Positions 47,550 through 56,433 of a stretch of 64,000 nt of DNA are shown piece after piece. The notes beneath the pieces are model-generated. The model was not told the origin of the DNA. It made no database searches and was given only the letters and a program-made list of their open reading frames with translations. Position numbers and translations under genes: made by a program. This DNA is from Rhodococcus pyridinivorans (GTDB lineage Bacteria; Actinomycetota; Actinomycetes; Mycobacteriales; Mycobacteriaceae): the NCBI RefSeq assembly GCF_900105195.1, contig NZ_FNRX01000002.1, positions 4,836,001 through 4,900,000 on the forward strand. The letters are read 5' to 3'. How positions within the stretch are numbered: position 1 is the stretch's first letter; every line of letters starts with the position of its first letter.

Positions 47550-49697
47550 TCAATCGCGCGGCAGGCCCAGGAGTCGCTCGGCCGCCATGGTGAGCAGGAT
47601 CTGCTCGGTTCCGCCGGCGATCGTCAGGCACCGGGTGTTGAGGAACTCCCGGGTGAGCGGACCTTCCACCCAGCCGGCCTCGCCCGCGAGATCCATGGCG
47701 AGCTCGGCGGTGTCCTGCCGCTGCCGCACACCGATGAGCTTGCGGACGCTGGACGCGGCGCCCGGATCCTGCCCTTCGAGCTGCGCGAGGGTCGCCCGCA
47801 GATCGAGGAGCGAACCGACCGTCGCCTCCCCGATCTGCGTCGCGATGCGGTCCTCGGCGACGGGATCGCCGGGGGTCGACAGTTCGAGCAGTTCCTCGAT
47901 GCGCGGCCCCAGCGACGATTTGCCCCCCATTGCGACGCGTTCGTTGGCGAGGGTCGTGCGGGCCAGCTTCCAGCCGTCGCCGAGATTGCCCACCACGCAG
48001 TCGTCCGGCACGAAGACCGAATCGAGGAAGACCTCGTTGAACAACGCGTCGCCGGTGATCTCGCGCAGCGGCGAGATCGTGATGCCCGCCGACTTCATGT
48101 CGACGAGGAAGTAGGTGATGCCCTTGTGCTTGGGGACGTCGCGGTCGGTGCGGGCGAGACAGATCGCCCAGTCCGCCTGCTGTGCGAGCGAGGTCCACAC
48201 CTTCTGTCCGCGCAGCACCCATCCGCCGTCGGCCTTCTCGGCACTCGTGCGCAGCGACGCGAGGTCCGAGCCGGCGCCGGGTTCGGAGAACAGCTGACAC
48301 CAGACCACGTCGCCGCGCAGGGTGGGCATCACGAAACGCTCGATCTGCCCGAGTGTTCCGTGTGCGAGGACGGTCGGAATCGCCCACCAGCCGATCACGA
48401 GGTCGGGACGTTCGATGCCGGCGGCGGCGAGCTCCTCCTGAACGACGAGCTGTTCGGCGGCGCCGGCTCCGCGACCGTAGGGCGGCGGCCAGTGCGGCGC
48501 GAGCAGGCCCGACTCGGCGAGGGCGACACGGCGCTCGGATTCGGGTGCGGCGGCGATCTTCTCGACCTCCGCACGGATCCGCGCGCGTTTCTCCTCGTGA
48601 TCGGACAGGTCGATACCGAGATGACGGCGCGCGCCGTCGCGGACCAGGGTCGTCAGCCGCGAGCGCCACGCGGTGGAACCGCCGAGCACCTGGCGGGTGG
48701 CGACCGCACGGCGGAGATAGAAGTGTGCGTCGTGTTCCCATGTGAACCCGATGCCGCCGAGCACCTGGATCGCGTCCTTGGCAGTCTGCACCGCGGCATC
48801 GAGTGCGATCGCTGCGGCGGCCGCCGCCGCGATCGGCAGTTCGTCGGGCTGCGCGTCGACGGTGACCGCCGCATCCCAGGCCACGGCCCGGATCTTCTCG
48901 GTGCGGCAGAGCATTTCGGCGCAGATGTGTTTGACGGCCTGGAACGAACCGATCGGTTTTCCGAACTGTTCGCGGATCTTCGCGTACTCGACGGCGGTGG
49001 TCAGCGCCCAGCCGGCGAGACCGGCCAGCTCCGCGGCGGCGAGGCCGGCGGTCAGGTCGCGCACGAAGCCGGCCGGGACGGTCGCGACCCGATCGACCGG
49101 GACCGTCGCGTCGTCGAGGCGGACGCGGGCCACCGCGCGGGAGGCGTCGATGGTCTCGAGCGGTTCGATGTGCAGACCCGGATCATCGGCCTCGACGAGC
49201 GCCCAGCTCTCGACGGCCGGATCACCTTCACCCGCGACACGGACGAGCACGGCGACCCCGGCTTCGGCACCCACGGCCGGTCCGGCCTCACCGCGCAGCA
49301 GGACTCCGTCACCCGCCGGCTCCGCGGTCACGGCCGAGTCGAGAGCGAGCGCGGTGGGGACCTCACCCTCGGCGAGCCGTTCCGTCGTCTTGGCGACGGT
49401 CTCACCGGCACGGCCGAACACGAGGGCGGCCACGACGGTGGTCAGGATCGGGCCCGGTGCGAGTTCGTAGGCGGCCTGCTCGAGCATGACGGCCAGGTCC
49501 ACGGTGGTCGCGCCGAGGCCGCCCGCCTCCTCCGGGACGGCGACGCCGAAGACTCCGAGTTCTGCGAGGGAGGACCAGCCGTCGCGCCACGTCGCGTCGC
49601 TTGCGCGACGTATCGTCGACATGGCGTCTACGGCACGTGACCAGGCCTGGACAGATGCCTGAACGGCCCGCTGCTCCTCGGTCGTGGCGATACTCAC
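47550..49697 (-). CDS. fadE34: Fused acyl-CoA dehydrogenase FadE34 (ChsE3 type)
   Basis: 715 residues from a GTG at 49697 preceded by GGAAGGGCGG (VSIATTEEQRAVQASVQAW). Two acyl-CoA dehydrogenase modules lie in one chain: an N-terminal small-subunit-like half (AKIREQFGKPIGSFQAVKHI, GGIGFTWEHDAHFYLRRAVA, to about residue 365) and a C-terminal half (FSEPGAGSDLASLRTSAEKA, then TIAGGTEQILLTMAAERLLG). Single-chain equivalents of ChsE1-ChsE2 act on the 5-carbon sterol side chain. Divergent from kstR with a shared KstR site, as Rv3573c is from Rv3574. An ATGATG ten codons upstream, three bases from the operator, is an alternative leaderless start. Confidence 0.92.
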   Translation of the reverse strand: MSIATTEEQRAVQASVQAWSRAVDAMSTIRRASDATWRDGWSSLAELGVFGVAVPEEAGGLGATTVDLAVMLEQAAYELAPGPILTTVVAALVFGRAGETVAKTTERLAEGEVPTALALDSAVTAEPAGDGVLLRGEAGPAVGAEAGVAVLVRVAGEGDPAVESWALVEADDPGLHIEPLETIDASRAVARVRLDDATVPVDRVATVPAGFVRDLTAGLAAAELAGLAGWALTTAVEYAKIREQFGKPIGSFQAVKHICAEMLCRTEKIRAVAWDAAVTVDAQPDELPIAAAAAAAIALDAAVQTAKDAIQVLGGIGFTWEHDAHFYLRRAVATRQVLGGSTAWRSRLTTLVRDGARRHLGIDLSDHEEKRARIRAEVEKIAAAPESERRVALAESGLLAPHWPPPYGRGAGAAEQLVVQEELAAAGIERPDLVIGWWAIPTVLAHGTLGQIERFVMPTLRGDVVWCQLFSEPGAGSDLASLRTSAEKADGGWVLRGQKVWTSLAQQADWAICLARTDRDVPKHKGITYFLVDMKSAGITISPLREITGDALFNEVFLDSVFVPDDCVVGNLGDGWKLARTTLANERVAMGGKSSLGPRIEELLELSTPGDPVAEDRIATQIGEATVGSLLDLRATLAQLEGQDPGAASSVRKLIGVRQRQDTAELAMDLAGEAGWVEGPLTREFLNTRCLTIAGGTEQILLTMAAERLLGLPRD

Positions 49698-49730
49698 AGC
49701 GGTTTCCGCCCTTCCGAATGACATCATTGC

Positions 49731-49744
49731 TAGAACGTGTTCTA
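49731..49744. promoter_or_regulatory. KstR operator between fadE34 and kstR
   Basis: TAGAACGTGTTCTA, a perfect palindromic match to the KstR consensus, 43 bp upstream of the kstR ATG. It can repress both divergent genes and gives KstR autoregulation. Confidence 0.92.
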
Positions 49745-49786
49745 ATATGGCACCGATTCAGAGTCAAGGCGTGAGGAAACGAATCT

Positions 49787-50446
49787 ATGGCCACCCCGTC
49801 CCGCTCCCGTGCCAACGGACACGGAACTCTGACCGCCCTCACCGAGGACGATCTCAGTTCCAATGCCCAGAAGGAACGGCGCAAGCGGATTCTCGACGCC
49901 ACCCTGGCGCTCGCGTCGAAGGGTGGTTACGAGGCCGTGCAGATGCGGGCGGTGGCAGAACGCGCGGACGTCGCGGTCGGCACCCTCTACCGATACTTCC
50001 CGTCCAAGGTCCACCTGCTGGTCTCCGCCCTCGGCCGTGAATTCGCCCGCATCGAAGGCAAGGGCCGGATCCCACCCGGCCACAGCCCCCTCGAGCGCAT
50101 GCACCTCATCCTGGGCCTGATCACCAAGGCCATGCAGCGCGATCCCCTGCTCACCGAGGCCATGACACGGGCGTTCATGTTCGCCGACGCTTCCGCCGCC
50201 GCCGAGGTCGACCAGGTGGGCACCCTCATGGACCGACTGTTCGCACGGGCCATGAACGACGGCGAGCCCACCGAGGAAGAACTCGCCATCGCACGCGTCA
50301 TCAGCGACGTGTGGCTGTCGAATCTCGTCGCCTGGCTCACGCGCCGTTCGTCGGCCACCGATGTCGCCCGCCGGCTCGAACTGACGGTGGAGCTGCTGCT
50401 CGGCGACGGCTCGCGCGTGCCGAAGACGGTCGCGTCGGAAGCCTGA
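49787..50446 (+). CDS. kstR: TetR-family master repressor of cholesterol catabolism KstR
   Basis: 219 residues. Helix-turn-helix YEAVQMRAVAERADVAVGTL followed by YRYFPSKVHLLVSALG; the VGTLYRYFPSKVHLL segment is strongly conserved in KstR. Ligand domain contains ERMHLILGLITKAMQRDPLL. KstR is released by 3-oxo-cholestenoyl-CoA type inducers. Located beside fadE34 with an autoregulatory site upstream. The C-terminus (KTVASEA) is followed at once by three 23-bp tandem repeats. Confidence 0.95.
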   Translation: MATPSRSRANGHGTLTALTEDDLSSNAQKERRKRILDATLALASKGGYEAVQMRAVAERADVAVGTLYRYFPSKVHLLVSALGREFARIEGKGRIPPGHSPLERMHLILGLITKAMQRDPLLTEAMTRAFMFADASAAAEVDQVGTLMDRLFARAMNDGEPTEEELAIARVISDVWLSNLVAWLTRRSSATDVARRLELTVELLLGDGSRVPKTVASEA

Positions 50447-50447
50447 C

Positions 50448-50516
50448 GGCGCTCGCGTCCGAAGCCCCGCGGCGCTCGCGTCCGAAGCCCCGCGGCGCTC
50501 GCGCCGGAAGCCCGAC
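50448..50516 (+). repeat. Three 23-bp tandem repeats after kstR
   Basis: Units 50448-50470 and 50471-50493 are identical (GGCGCTCGCGTCCGAAGCCC plus CGC); the third, 50494-50516, has a few changes. The last codons of kstR resemble the unit, so the array may have grown from the gene's end. No coding role; a remote hairpin is possible. Confidence 0.92.
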
Positions 50517-50598
50517 GTCCGATCCGCCGCTTCCTGTAACCGGAAACACGTGGTCGCGATACCCACCGGGTCGGATTCGTGCCCCACTCTGACCTAAC

Positions 50599-53184
50599 GT
50601 GGAGCAGGTGAGTGCCCACGATCTTCCGATTGACCTTCGACGTGCTCTGGTGGCTGTCGCGCGGACGCCCCGCCTGCTCGTGGCGACCGACTACGACGGC
50701 ACCATCTCCCCCATCGTGAGCGATCCCGAGAAGGCCTACCCGCACGACGATGCGGTGCGGGCGCTGCGGGGCCTCGCCGCTCTGCCGTCGACGGCCGCTG
50801 CCGTCATCTCGGGACGCGCTCTCAAGGATCTCGCCGCCCTGTCGCGCCTGCCGGTCGAGGTCAAACTCGTCGGCAGCCACGGCTCCGAGTTCGACATCGG
50901 ATTCGTCCACGAGATCGATCCCGACGCGAGGGACCTCCTCGCCACGATCGTCGAGGGACTGCACTCGGTGGCATCCCGGTTCGACGGCGTGCAGGTGGAG
51001 GCCAAGCCCGCGAGCGCCGCGCTGCACGTGCGCAACGCCTCTCCCGCCGATGCCGAGCAGGCCCTCGATCTCGTGCGCAGCGGCCTCGCGCTCCAGCCCG
51101 GTGTGCAGGTCACCGAGGGCAAGGCAGTCATCGAGTTGTCCGTGGTGCCCACCGACAAGGGCAAGGCGCTCGACGTCATCCGCCACCAGGAAGCCGCCAG
51201 CGCGGCGGTCTTCTTCGGCGACGACGTGACCGACGAGAAGGCCTTCCGTTCGCTGCAGGGCCCGGACGTCGGGGTGAAGATCGGCGACGGCGACACCGCC
51301 GCCGAGTACCGCGTCCGCACCAGCGAAGAGGTCATCGCCGCACTCGCGTTCCTGCTCGAGGAACGTCGCACCTGGTTGTCCGGCGCCCACGTCGCGCCGA
51401 TCGAACGCCTGACCATGCTCGCGAGCCCCCGCTCGAAGGCACTCGTCACCCCCGACGGCACGATCACCTGGCTGTGCCACCCCGAACCCGATTCCGCGGC
51501 GGTGTTCGCCCACCTCCTCGGCGGTGACGCAGCCGGTCACTTCACCATCGGCCCGACCCGCCAGGCACTGCCGCTCAGCCAGCGCTACGTCGACTCGACG
51601 ATGACGGTGGTGACCCGGTGGGCGTCGCTCGCGGTGATCGACTACCTCCCGCACGACGTCGAGGCCGGCCGTACCGACCTCACGCGCGTGATCACCGGGC
51701 GCGCGAGCGCGGTGGTGACCTTCGCCCCGCGACCGGAGTTCGGACAGGGACAGGTCACCCTCGAGGTCGAGGACGACGGCATCCGCGTCATGGGCTTCAA
51801 CGAGCCCTACGTCCTGCGCTCCCCCGGCGTGCGGTGGGACATCACCACGGACGGCGTGCACCAGACGGCCCACGCCGTGGTCGACCCCACCGAGAACGAC
51901 ATCATCCTCGAACTCCGCTGCGGCACCGACGATCTCGATGAGCACCCGGTGCCGGAGGTCGAGCGTCGGGCACAGTCCGAGGCCTACTGGCACACGTGGG
52001 CGTCCCAGCTCGAGCTGCCGCCGCTCAAGCCCGATCTCATGAAGCGTTCGGCGCTCACCCTGCGGGGGCTGGTCCACGGTCCGACGGGCTCGATCCTCGC
52101 CGCGGCGACCACCTCGCTCCCCGAGGAGATCGGCGGTGTCCGCAACTGGGACTACCGCTACTGCTGGCTGCGCGACGCCGCGCTCACGGCGCAGGCGCTC
52201 GTGCGGGTCGGATCCCTCGAGGAGGCCGAGAACTATCTCGACTGGGTCCACCGCGTCCTCGAGAACGTGCCGGGCCCCGAACGTCTGCACCCGCTGTACA
52301 CGCTCGCCGGCGGACCGCTGCCGCCCGAGGCCGTGATCGACTCACTTCCCGGATACGCCGGTTCGCGGCCCGTGCGGGTCGGCAACGCGGCGAACCAGCA
52401 GGTGCAACTCGACGTCTTCGGCCCGATCGTCGACCTGATCGCCGACCTCGCGCACAGCCGCGAGTCGCGCGGCGTGTCCCACGACCGTGCCCTCACCGAC
52501 CGGGACTGGGAGCTCGTCTGCTCGATGGTCACCGCGGTCGAACGGCGCTGGTTCGAACCGGACCACGGCATCTGGGAGATCCGCCACGCACCCCGCCACC
52601 ATGTGTACTCGAAGGTCATGGGGTGGCTGACCGTCGACCGGGCACTGACGCTCGCCGAGAAGTTCGGCCGGACCGCCGGCGAGGGCTGGGCGGCGCTGCG
52701 CGACGAGATCGCCGAGGAGGTCACCGAGAAGGGCTGGAACGACGAGGTCCAGTCGTTCACCTCGGCCTACGACGGCACCGATCTCGACGCGGCCACCCTG
52801 TTCATCGGCCTCACCGGACTCGTCGACCCGCAGGACGAGCGGTTCCGGGCGACCGTGCAGGCCACCGAACGGGAGTTGCGCAGCGGCGCGACCGTCTACC
52901 GCTATCACAGCGACGACGGCCTGCCGGGCGCCGAAGGCGGCTTCCACCTGTGCGCGGCGTGGCTGGTCGCGGCCTACCTGCTGGTCGGGCAGCGCAACGA
53001 CGCCGAGGCGCTGTTCGCGCAGCTGGTCGCGGCGGCCGGACCGACCGGGCTGCTCAGCGAGGAGTACGACCCCGTCGCGGAGCGTGCGCTGGGCAACCAC
53101 CCGCAGGCGTACAGTCACATCGGTCTGCTGCGCTGCGCCCAGCTGCTGTCGGGCGCGAAGGCCACGGGCGACCGGCAGCACTGA
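50599..53184 (+). CDS. Trehalose-6-phosphate phosphatase fused to a GH15 glycosidase
   Basis: 861 residues if the first GTG is used (a second GTG at 50608, three codons in, is also possible). Residues 20-250: HAD phosphatase of the OtsB type, with motif I Asp31/Asp33 (LVATDYDGTISPI) and motif IV FFGDDVTDEKAF. Residues about 258-860: glucoamylase/trehalase-like GH15 with GGVRNWDYRYCWLRDAALT (about 513-527) and LLSEEYDPVAERALGNHPQA carrying the catalytic acid region. The chain could release trehalose from trehalose-6-phosphate and then hydrolyse it, or handle another alpha-glucoside. Stands alone downstream of the kstR repeats; converges on the LacI gene. Confidence 0.88.
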   Translation: MEQVSAHDLPIDLRRALVAVARTPRLLVATDYDGTISPIVSDPEKAYPHDDAVRALRGLAALPSTAAAVISGRALKDLAALSRLPVEVKLVGSHGSEFDIGFVHEIDPDARDLLATIVEGLHSVASRFDGVQVEAKPASAALHVRNASPADAEQALDLVRSGLALQPGVQVTEGKAVIELSVVPTDKGKALDVIRHQEAASAAVFFGDDVTDEKAFRSLQGPDVGVKIGDGDTAAEYRVRTSEEVIAALAFLLEERRTWLSGAHVAPIERLTMLASPRSKALVTPDGTITWLCHPEPDSAAVFAHLLGGDAAGHFTIGPTRQALPLSQRYVDSTMTVVTRWASLAVIDYLPHDVEAGRTDLTRVITGRASAVVTFAPRPEFGQGQVTLEVEDDGIRVMGFNEPYVLRSPGVRWDITTDGVHQTAHAVVDPTENDIILELRCGTDDLDEHPVPEVERRAQSEAYWHTWASQLELPPLKPDLMKRSALTLRGLVHGPTGSILAAATTSLPEEIGGVRNWDYRYCWLRDAALTAQALVRVGSLEEAENYLDWVHRVLENVPGPERLHPLYTLAGGPLPPEAVIDSLPGYAGSRPVRVGNAANQQVQLDVFGPIVDLIADLAHSRESRGVSHDRALTDRDWELVCSMVTAVERRWFEPDHGIWEIRHAPRHHVYSKVMGWLTVDRALTLAEKFGRTAGEGWAALRDEIAEEVTEKGWNDEVQSFTSAYDGTDLDAATLFIGLTGLVDPQDERFRATVQATERELRSGATVYRYHSDDGLPGAEGGFHLCAAWLVAAYLLVGQRNDAEALFAQLVAAAGPTGLLSEEYDPVAERALGNHPQAYSHIGLLRCAQLLSGAKATGDRQH

Positions 53185-53188
53185 GCTA

Positions 53189-53204
53189 CGAGCGGGGCCG
53201 CTCG
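53189..53204. terminator. Small hairpin between convergent genes
   Basis: CGAGCGG-gg-CCGCTCG, a 7-bp stem with a 2-base loop between the stops of the trehalose fusion and the LacI gene. Weak by size. Confidence 0.35.
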
Positions 53205-53205
53205 G

Positions 53206-54312
53206 TCACTCGGCGTACCACTCGCTCTCGACCCGACCCGAGGTGGCACCGAACCACAGCTGGGTCCCCAGGGTCTCGAGCGCGGGCACACCGGAGTGCG
53301 AGGGGGCGGCGAGGAGCAGTTCGCCTGCGCGCCGCCCCTTGTCCTTCTGCGGTTGCCTCACGGTCGTGAGGCCTTCGCGGATCGCTTCGTCGATGCCGTC
53401 GAAGCCGGTGATCGACAGGTGGCCGGGCACGTCGAGACCCATCTGATTGGCCCAGGCGAGAGCGCCGAGCGCGAGCACGTCGGTGGTGCACACGAGCGCG
53501 GTGATCCGCGGGTTCATGCGCATGATCTGCGCCGCGGCGGACAGGCCGTCCTCCGCGGTGTGGGTGTAGCGCTCGACGACGGTGAGCGATTCGGGGGCCA
53601 GCCCTGCGGCGCTCATGGCGTCCTGGACGCCGCGGATGCGTTCGCGCTGCACGTGGAAGGCGCCGGATTCGAGGGTCGACAGGTCGACGACCCCGTCGTG
53701 CCGTTCGCGGCCGAGGCGCATCGACAACATGCCGATCTGGCGGTGGCCGAGTTCGATGAGGTGGGCGGCGAGATCGCGCATCGCCCGCCGGTCGTCGATG
53801 CCCACCACCGGGGTGTTCTCGAACCCGCGCGGCTGGTCGCACGCGACGATCGGGAGGTGCCGTTCGAGCACGGCAGCGAGATAGGGGTCCTCGGCGGGGA
53901 CCGAGTAGACGACGAAGCCGTCGACGGACGAGCGGTGCACGACCTGTGCGGCCTCGTCGTCGGTCCGGCCCGGTCCGGCGGGGATGAGCAGTAGTCCCTG
54001 TCCGGCCGCTTCGCAGGCCTCGGACAGTCCCGACAGGAAACTCATGGCGGCGGGATCCCGGAAGGAATAGCTCAACGCTTCGGTGAGCAGGACCCCCACG
54101 GCTCCTGCCTTGCGGGTGCGCAGCGACCGCGCCATCGGATCCGGGCCGGCATATCCGCGTCGTTTGGCGACTTCGAGGACACGTTCGCGTAGCTCGGCGG
54201 ACAACTGGTCGGGGCGGTTGTACGCGTTCGAGACCGTGGTGCGGGAGATCTTCAACTCGGCGGCAATCGACGCCAGGGTCGCCTGTCGGCGCGGCTGACG
54301 AGACCTGGACAT
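53206..54312 (-). CDS. LacI-family transcriptional regulator
   Basis: 368 residues with the LacI helix-turn-helix at the N-terminus (ATLASIAAELKISRTTVSNAY, then RPDQLSAELRERVLEVAKRRGY) and a periplasmic-binding-like ligand domain (PDPMARSLRTRKAGAVGVLL, then HRSSVDGFVVYSV). It faces a metal ABC transporter across 169 bp that contains the palindrome GGTAACGGTTACC. Sugar-type effectors are usual for LacI proteins, so the trehalose fusion gene on the other side is the more natural regulatory partner. Confidence 0.88.
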   Translation of the reverse strand: MSRSRQPRRQATLASIAAELKISRTTVSNAYNRPDQLSAELRERVLEVAKRRGYAGPDPMARSLRTRKAGAVGVLLTEALSYSFRDPAAMSFLSGLSEACEAAGQGLLLIPAGPGRTDDEAAQVVHRSSVDGFVVYSVPAEDPYLAAVLERHLPIVACDQPRGFENTPVVGIDDRRAMRDLAAHLIELGHRQIGMLSMRLGRERHDGVVDLSTLESGAFHVQRERIRGVQDAMSAAGLAPESLTVVERYTHTAEDGLSAAAQIMRMNPRITALVCTTDVLALGALAWANQMGLDVPGHLSITGFDGIDEAIREGLTTVRQPQKDKGRRAGELLLAAPSHSGVPALETLGTQLWFGATSGRVESEWYAE

Positions 54313-54393
54313 GAGAGGACCGTAGTCCTGTGTCCATGGTCACGACCACCCAGGGATGGTAGGAGGGCTCGGTGTCGTCCGCTAAAGTGGAAC

Positions 54394-54406
54394 GGTAACG
54401 GTTACC
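54394..54406. promoter_or_regulatory. Palindrome between LacI and metal-transporter genes
   Basis: GGTAACGGTTACC, a 13-bp perfect palindrome, 75 bp upstream of the substrate-binding-protein gene and 81 bp upstream of lacI. Its TAACGGTTA core is LacI-like; a Zur or MntR site would look different. Confidence 0.6.
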
Positions 54407-54481
54407 AATAACGTTTGGGTCGGTCGCTCGGTCGTTCCGGACCCCGTTCGTCGAAGACCGCCGATCCTCAGGAGAAGAACT

Positions 54482-55543
54482 GTGCGACTGTCCTCCCGCA
54501 CGGCCCTCGCAGCCGCCGCCGTAGCCTGCGCGACCGCCCTCGCCGCGTGCGGCACCGATACCTCCGGCGCCGACGACGACGAGATCAGCGTCGTCGCCTC
54601 CACGAACGTGTGGGGGTCGATCGCGCAGGCGGTGGCCGGAGACCGCATCGAGGTCCGCTCGCTCATCACCGAACCGAACGCCGACCCGCACTCCTACGAG
54701 GCCAGCCCCCTCGACGCCGCGGCGATCTCCGACGCCTCGCTCGTCGTCTACAACGGCGGTGGCTACGACCAATTCGTCGACGACATCCTCGGCGCCACCG
54801 GGGACAAGCCTGCAGTCGTGGAGGCCTTCGCCCTGTTCGAATCCGGCGCGTACTCGGATCTGCACGCCGGACACGATCACGGCGACGAGGACGGCACCGA
54901 CGACGCCATCGAGAGCGACTCGGAGACAACCGTTTCCGAGGACCACTCGCACGAGAGCGGTGAGGTGTCCGACGCCGGCGACGGGCACTCGCACGAGGGT
55001 CACGACCACGGCGGCATCAACGAGCACGTCTGGTACGACCTCGCGACCGCCGACGCCGTCGCGCACGCCGTCGCCGAGCAGCTCGCCGAACTCGACCCCG
55101 ACGGCGCCGCCGTCTACGAGGCCAACGCCGCGGGCTTCCACGAGAACCTGCACTACGTCGCGGATGTTGTCGACAAGCTCGCCGACACACACGGCGACGC
55201 ACCCGTCGCCCAGACCGAGACGATCGGCCACTACCTCGTCTCGGCCGCGACGCTCGACGACATCACTCCCCCGGACTTCACCAACGCCATCGAGAACGGC
55301 ACCGATCCGTCCCCGGCGGCGATCGCGGCGACACGGCAGTTGTTGGTCGACAAGCAGGTTCGCGTCCTGATCTACAACCCGCAGACCGAGGACCGGATCA
55401 GCCGCGAGATGCGCACGGCAGCAGAGTCGTCGGGCGTCCCCGTGGTCGAGGTTTTCGAAACCCTGCCCGAAGATGTCGACTACATTCAGTGGCAGGCCCG
55501 GACCGCCGAGACCCTCGCCGCCGCGCTCGAGACCGCCTCCTGA
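54482..55543 (+). CDS. Metal (zinc/manganese) ABC transporter substrate-binding lipoprotein
   Basis: 353 residues from a GTG. Lipoprotein signal with Cys23 in ALAACGTDTSG. ZnuA/TroA fold: ISVVASTNVWGSIAQAVAG, ITEPNADPHSYEASP (His ligand), and the interdomain NEHVWYDLATADAVAHAVA. A long His/Asp-rich loop (about residues 128-178; HAGHDHGDED and DGHSHEGHDHGG) is typical of zinc carriers. First gene of a three-gene operon. Zn is more likely than Mn because of the His-rich loop. Confidence 0.9.
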   Translation: MRLSSRTALAAAAVACATALAACGTDTSGADDDEISVVASTNVWGSIAQAVAGDRIEVRSLITEPNADPHSYEASPLDAAAISDASLVVYNGGGYDQFVDDILGATGDKPAVVEAFALFESGAYSDLHAGHDHGDEDGTDDAIESDSETTVSEDHSHESGEVSDAGDGHSHEGHDHGGINEHVWYDLATADAVAHAVAEQLAELDPDGAAVYEANAAGFHENLHYVADVVDKLADTHGDAPVAQTETIGHYLVSAATLDDITPPDFTNAIENGTDPSPAAIAATRQLLVDKQVRVLIYNPQTEDRISREMRTAAESSGVPVVEVFETLPEDVDYIQWQARTAETLAAALETAS

Positions 55544-55569
55544 CCATCCGATCGAGAACACGGACTCCG

Positions 55570-56433
55570 GTGACACCTCCTCCATCCGACCGCACGCCCA
55601 CAGTCGAACTCCGCGATGCCCGGCTGGCATTCGGCGATCGGGTCCTCTGGGACGGACTCGACCTCGTCGTCGAACCCGGCGAGTTCCTGGCGGTGCTCGG
55701 ACCGAACGGTGCCGGCAAGACATCGCTGCTCAAGGTGCTGCTCGGCCAGCTCCCGCTCACCTCCGGAACCGCGACCATCGCCGGGCAGGCCGTCCGGACC
55801 GGGAACTCGCACGTCGGATACGTGCCGCAGCAGAAGTCTCTCGACGAGGGCGTCCCGCTGCGGGGACGCGATCTCGTGGGCCTCGGCATGGACGGACATC
55901 GCTGGGGCACCGGCCTGCGCACGCGCCGGCGGCGCCGCGTCGCGGTCGACGACGCGATCGCTCAGGTCGGCGCAGAGACCTATGCCGGAGCCCCGATCGG
56001 CACGCTCTCCGGTGGTGAGCAGCAGCGGCTGCGTATCGCGCAGGCGCTCGTGGGAGATCCGCGCGTACTCCTGTGCGACGAGCCGCTGCTCAGTCTCGAT
56101 CTCGCCAACCAGCACCTGGTGTCGGCGCTCATCGACCGCCGCCGCCGCGACCACGACACCTCCGTCCTGTTCGTCACCCACGAGATCAATCCGATCCTGC
56201 CGCTGGTGGATCGCGTGCTGTACCTCGTCGACGGCCAGTTCCGCATCGGCACCCCCGCCGAGGTGATGACCTCGCAGGTGCTTTCCGAGCTCTACCGCAC
56301 CGACGTCGAGGTGCTCGAGATGCGCGGCCGCCTGGTGGTCGTCGGCACCGGCGACGCCATCGACGCGCTCGGCAGCGCCGGCGGACTGCGCCCCGGGGAA
56401 GGCGTCCACCACGATCACGAGGATCACGAATGA
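55570..56433 (+). CDS. Metal ABC transporter ATP-binding protein
   Basis: 287 residues from a GTG at 55570 (VTPPPSDRTPTVELRDARLA). Walker A LGPNGAGKTSLLKVL, signature GTLSGGEQQRLRIAQALVG, Walker B RVLLCDEPLLSLDL. C-terminus is His-rich (GVHHDHEDHE), compatible with metal handling. Overlaps the permease gene by four bases. Starts 26 bp after the lipoprotein gene. Confidence 0.9.
   Translation: MTPPPSDRTPTVELRDARLAFGDRVLWDGLDLVVEPGEFLAVLGPNGAGKTSLLKVLLGQLPLTSGTATIAGQAVRTGNSHVGYVPQQKSLDEGVPLRGRDLVGLGMDGHRWGTGLRTRRRRRVAVDDAIAQVGAETYAGAPIGTLSGGEQQRLRIAQALVGDPRVLLCDEPLLSLDLANQHLVSALIDRRRRDHDTSVLFVTHEINPILPLVDRVLYLVDGQFRIGTPAEVMTSQVLSELYRTDVEVLEMRGRLVVVGTGDAIDALGSAGGLRPGEGVHHDHEDHE

Noticed and set aside
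47079..49640. 853-codon plus-strand frame over fadE34
   Set aside because: Shadow frame; no ribosome site, repetitive Arg/Gly/Asp content and no domain.
47550..49697. Two acyl-CoA dehydrogenase genes joined by an assembly error
   Set aside because: The fused architecture is the normal form of FadE34 in this family and the position beside kstR is conserved.
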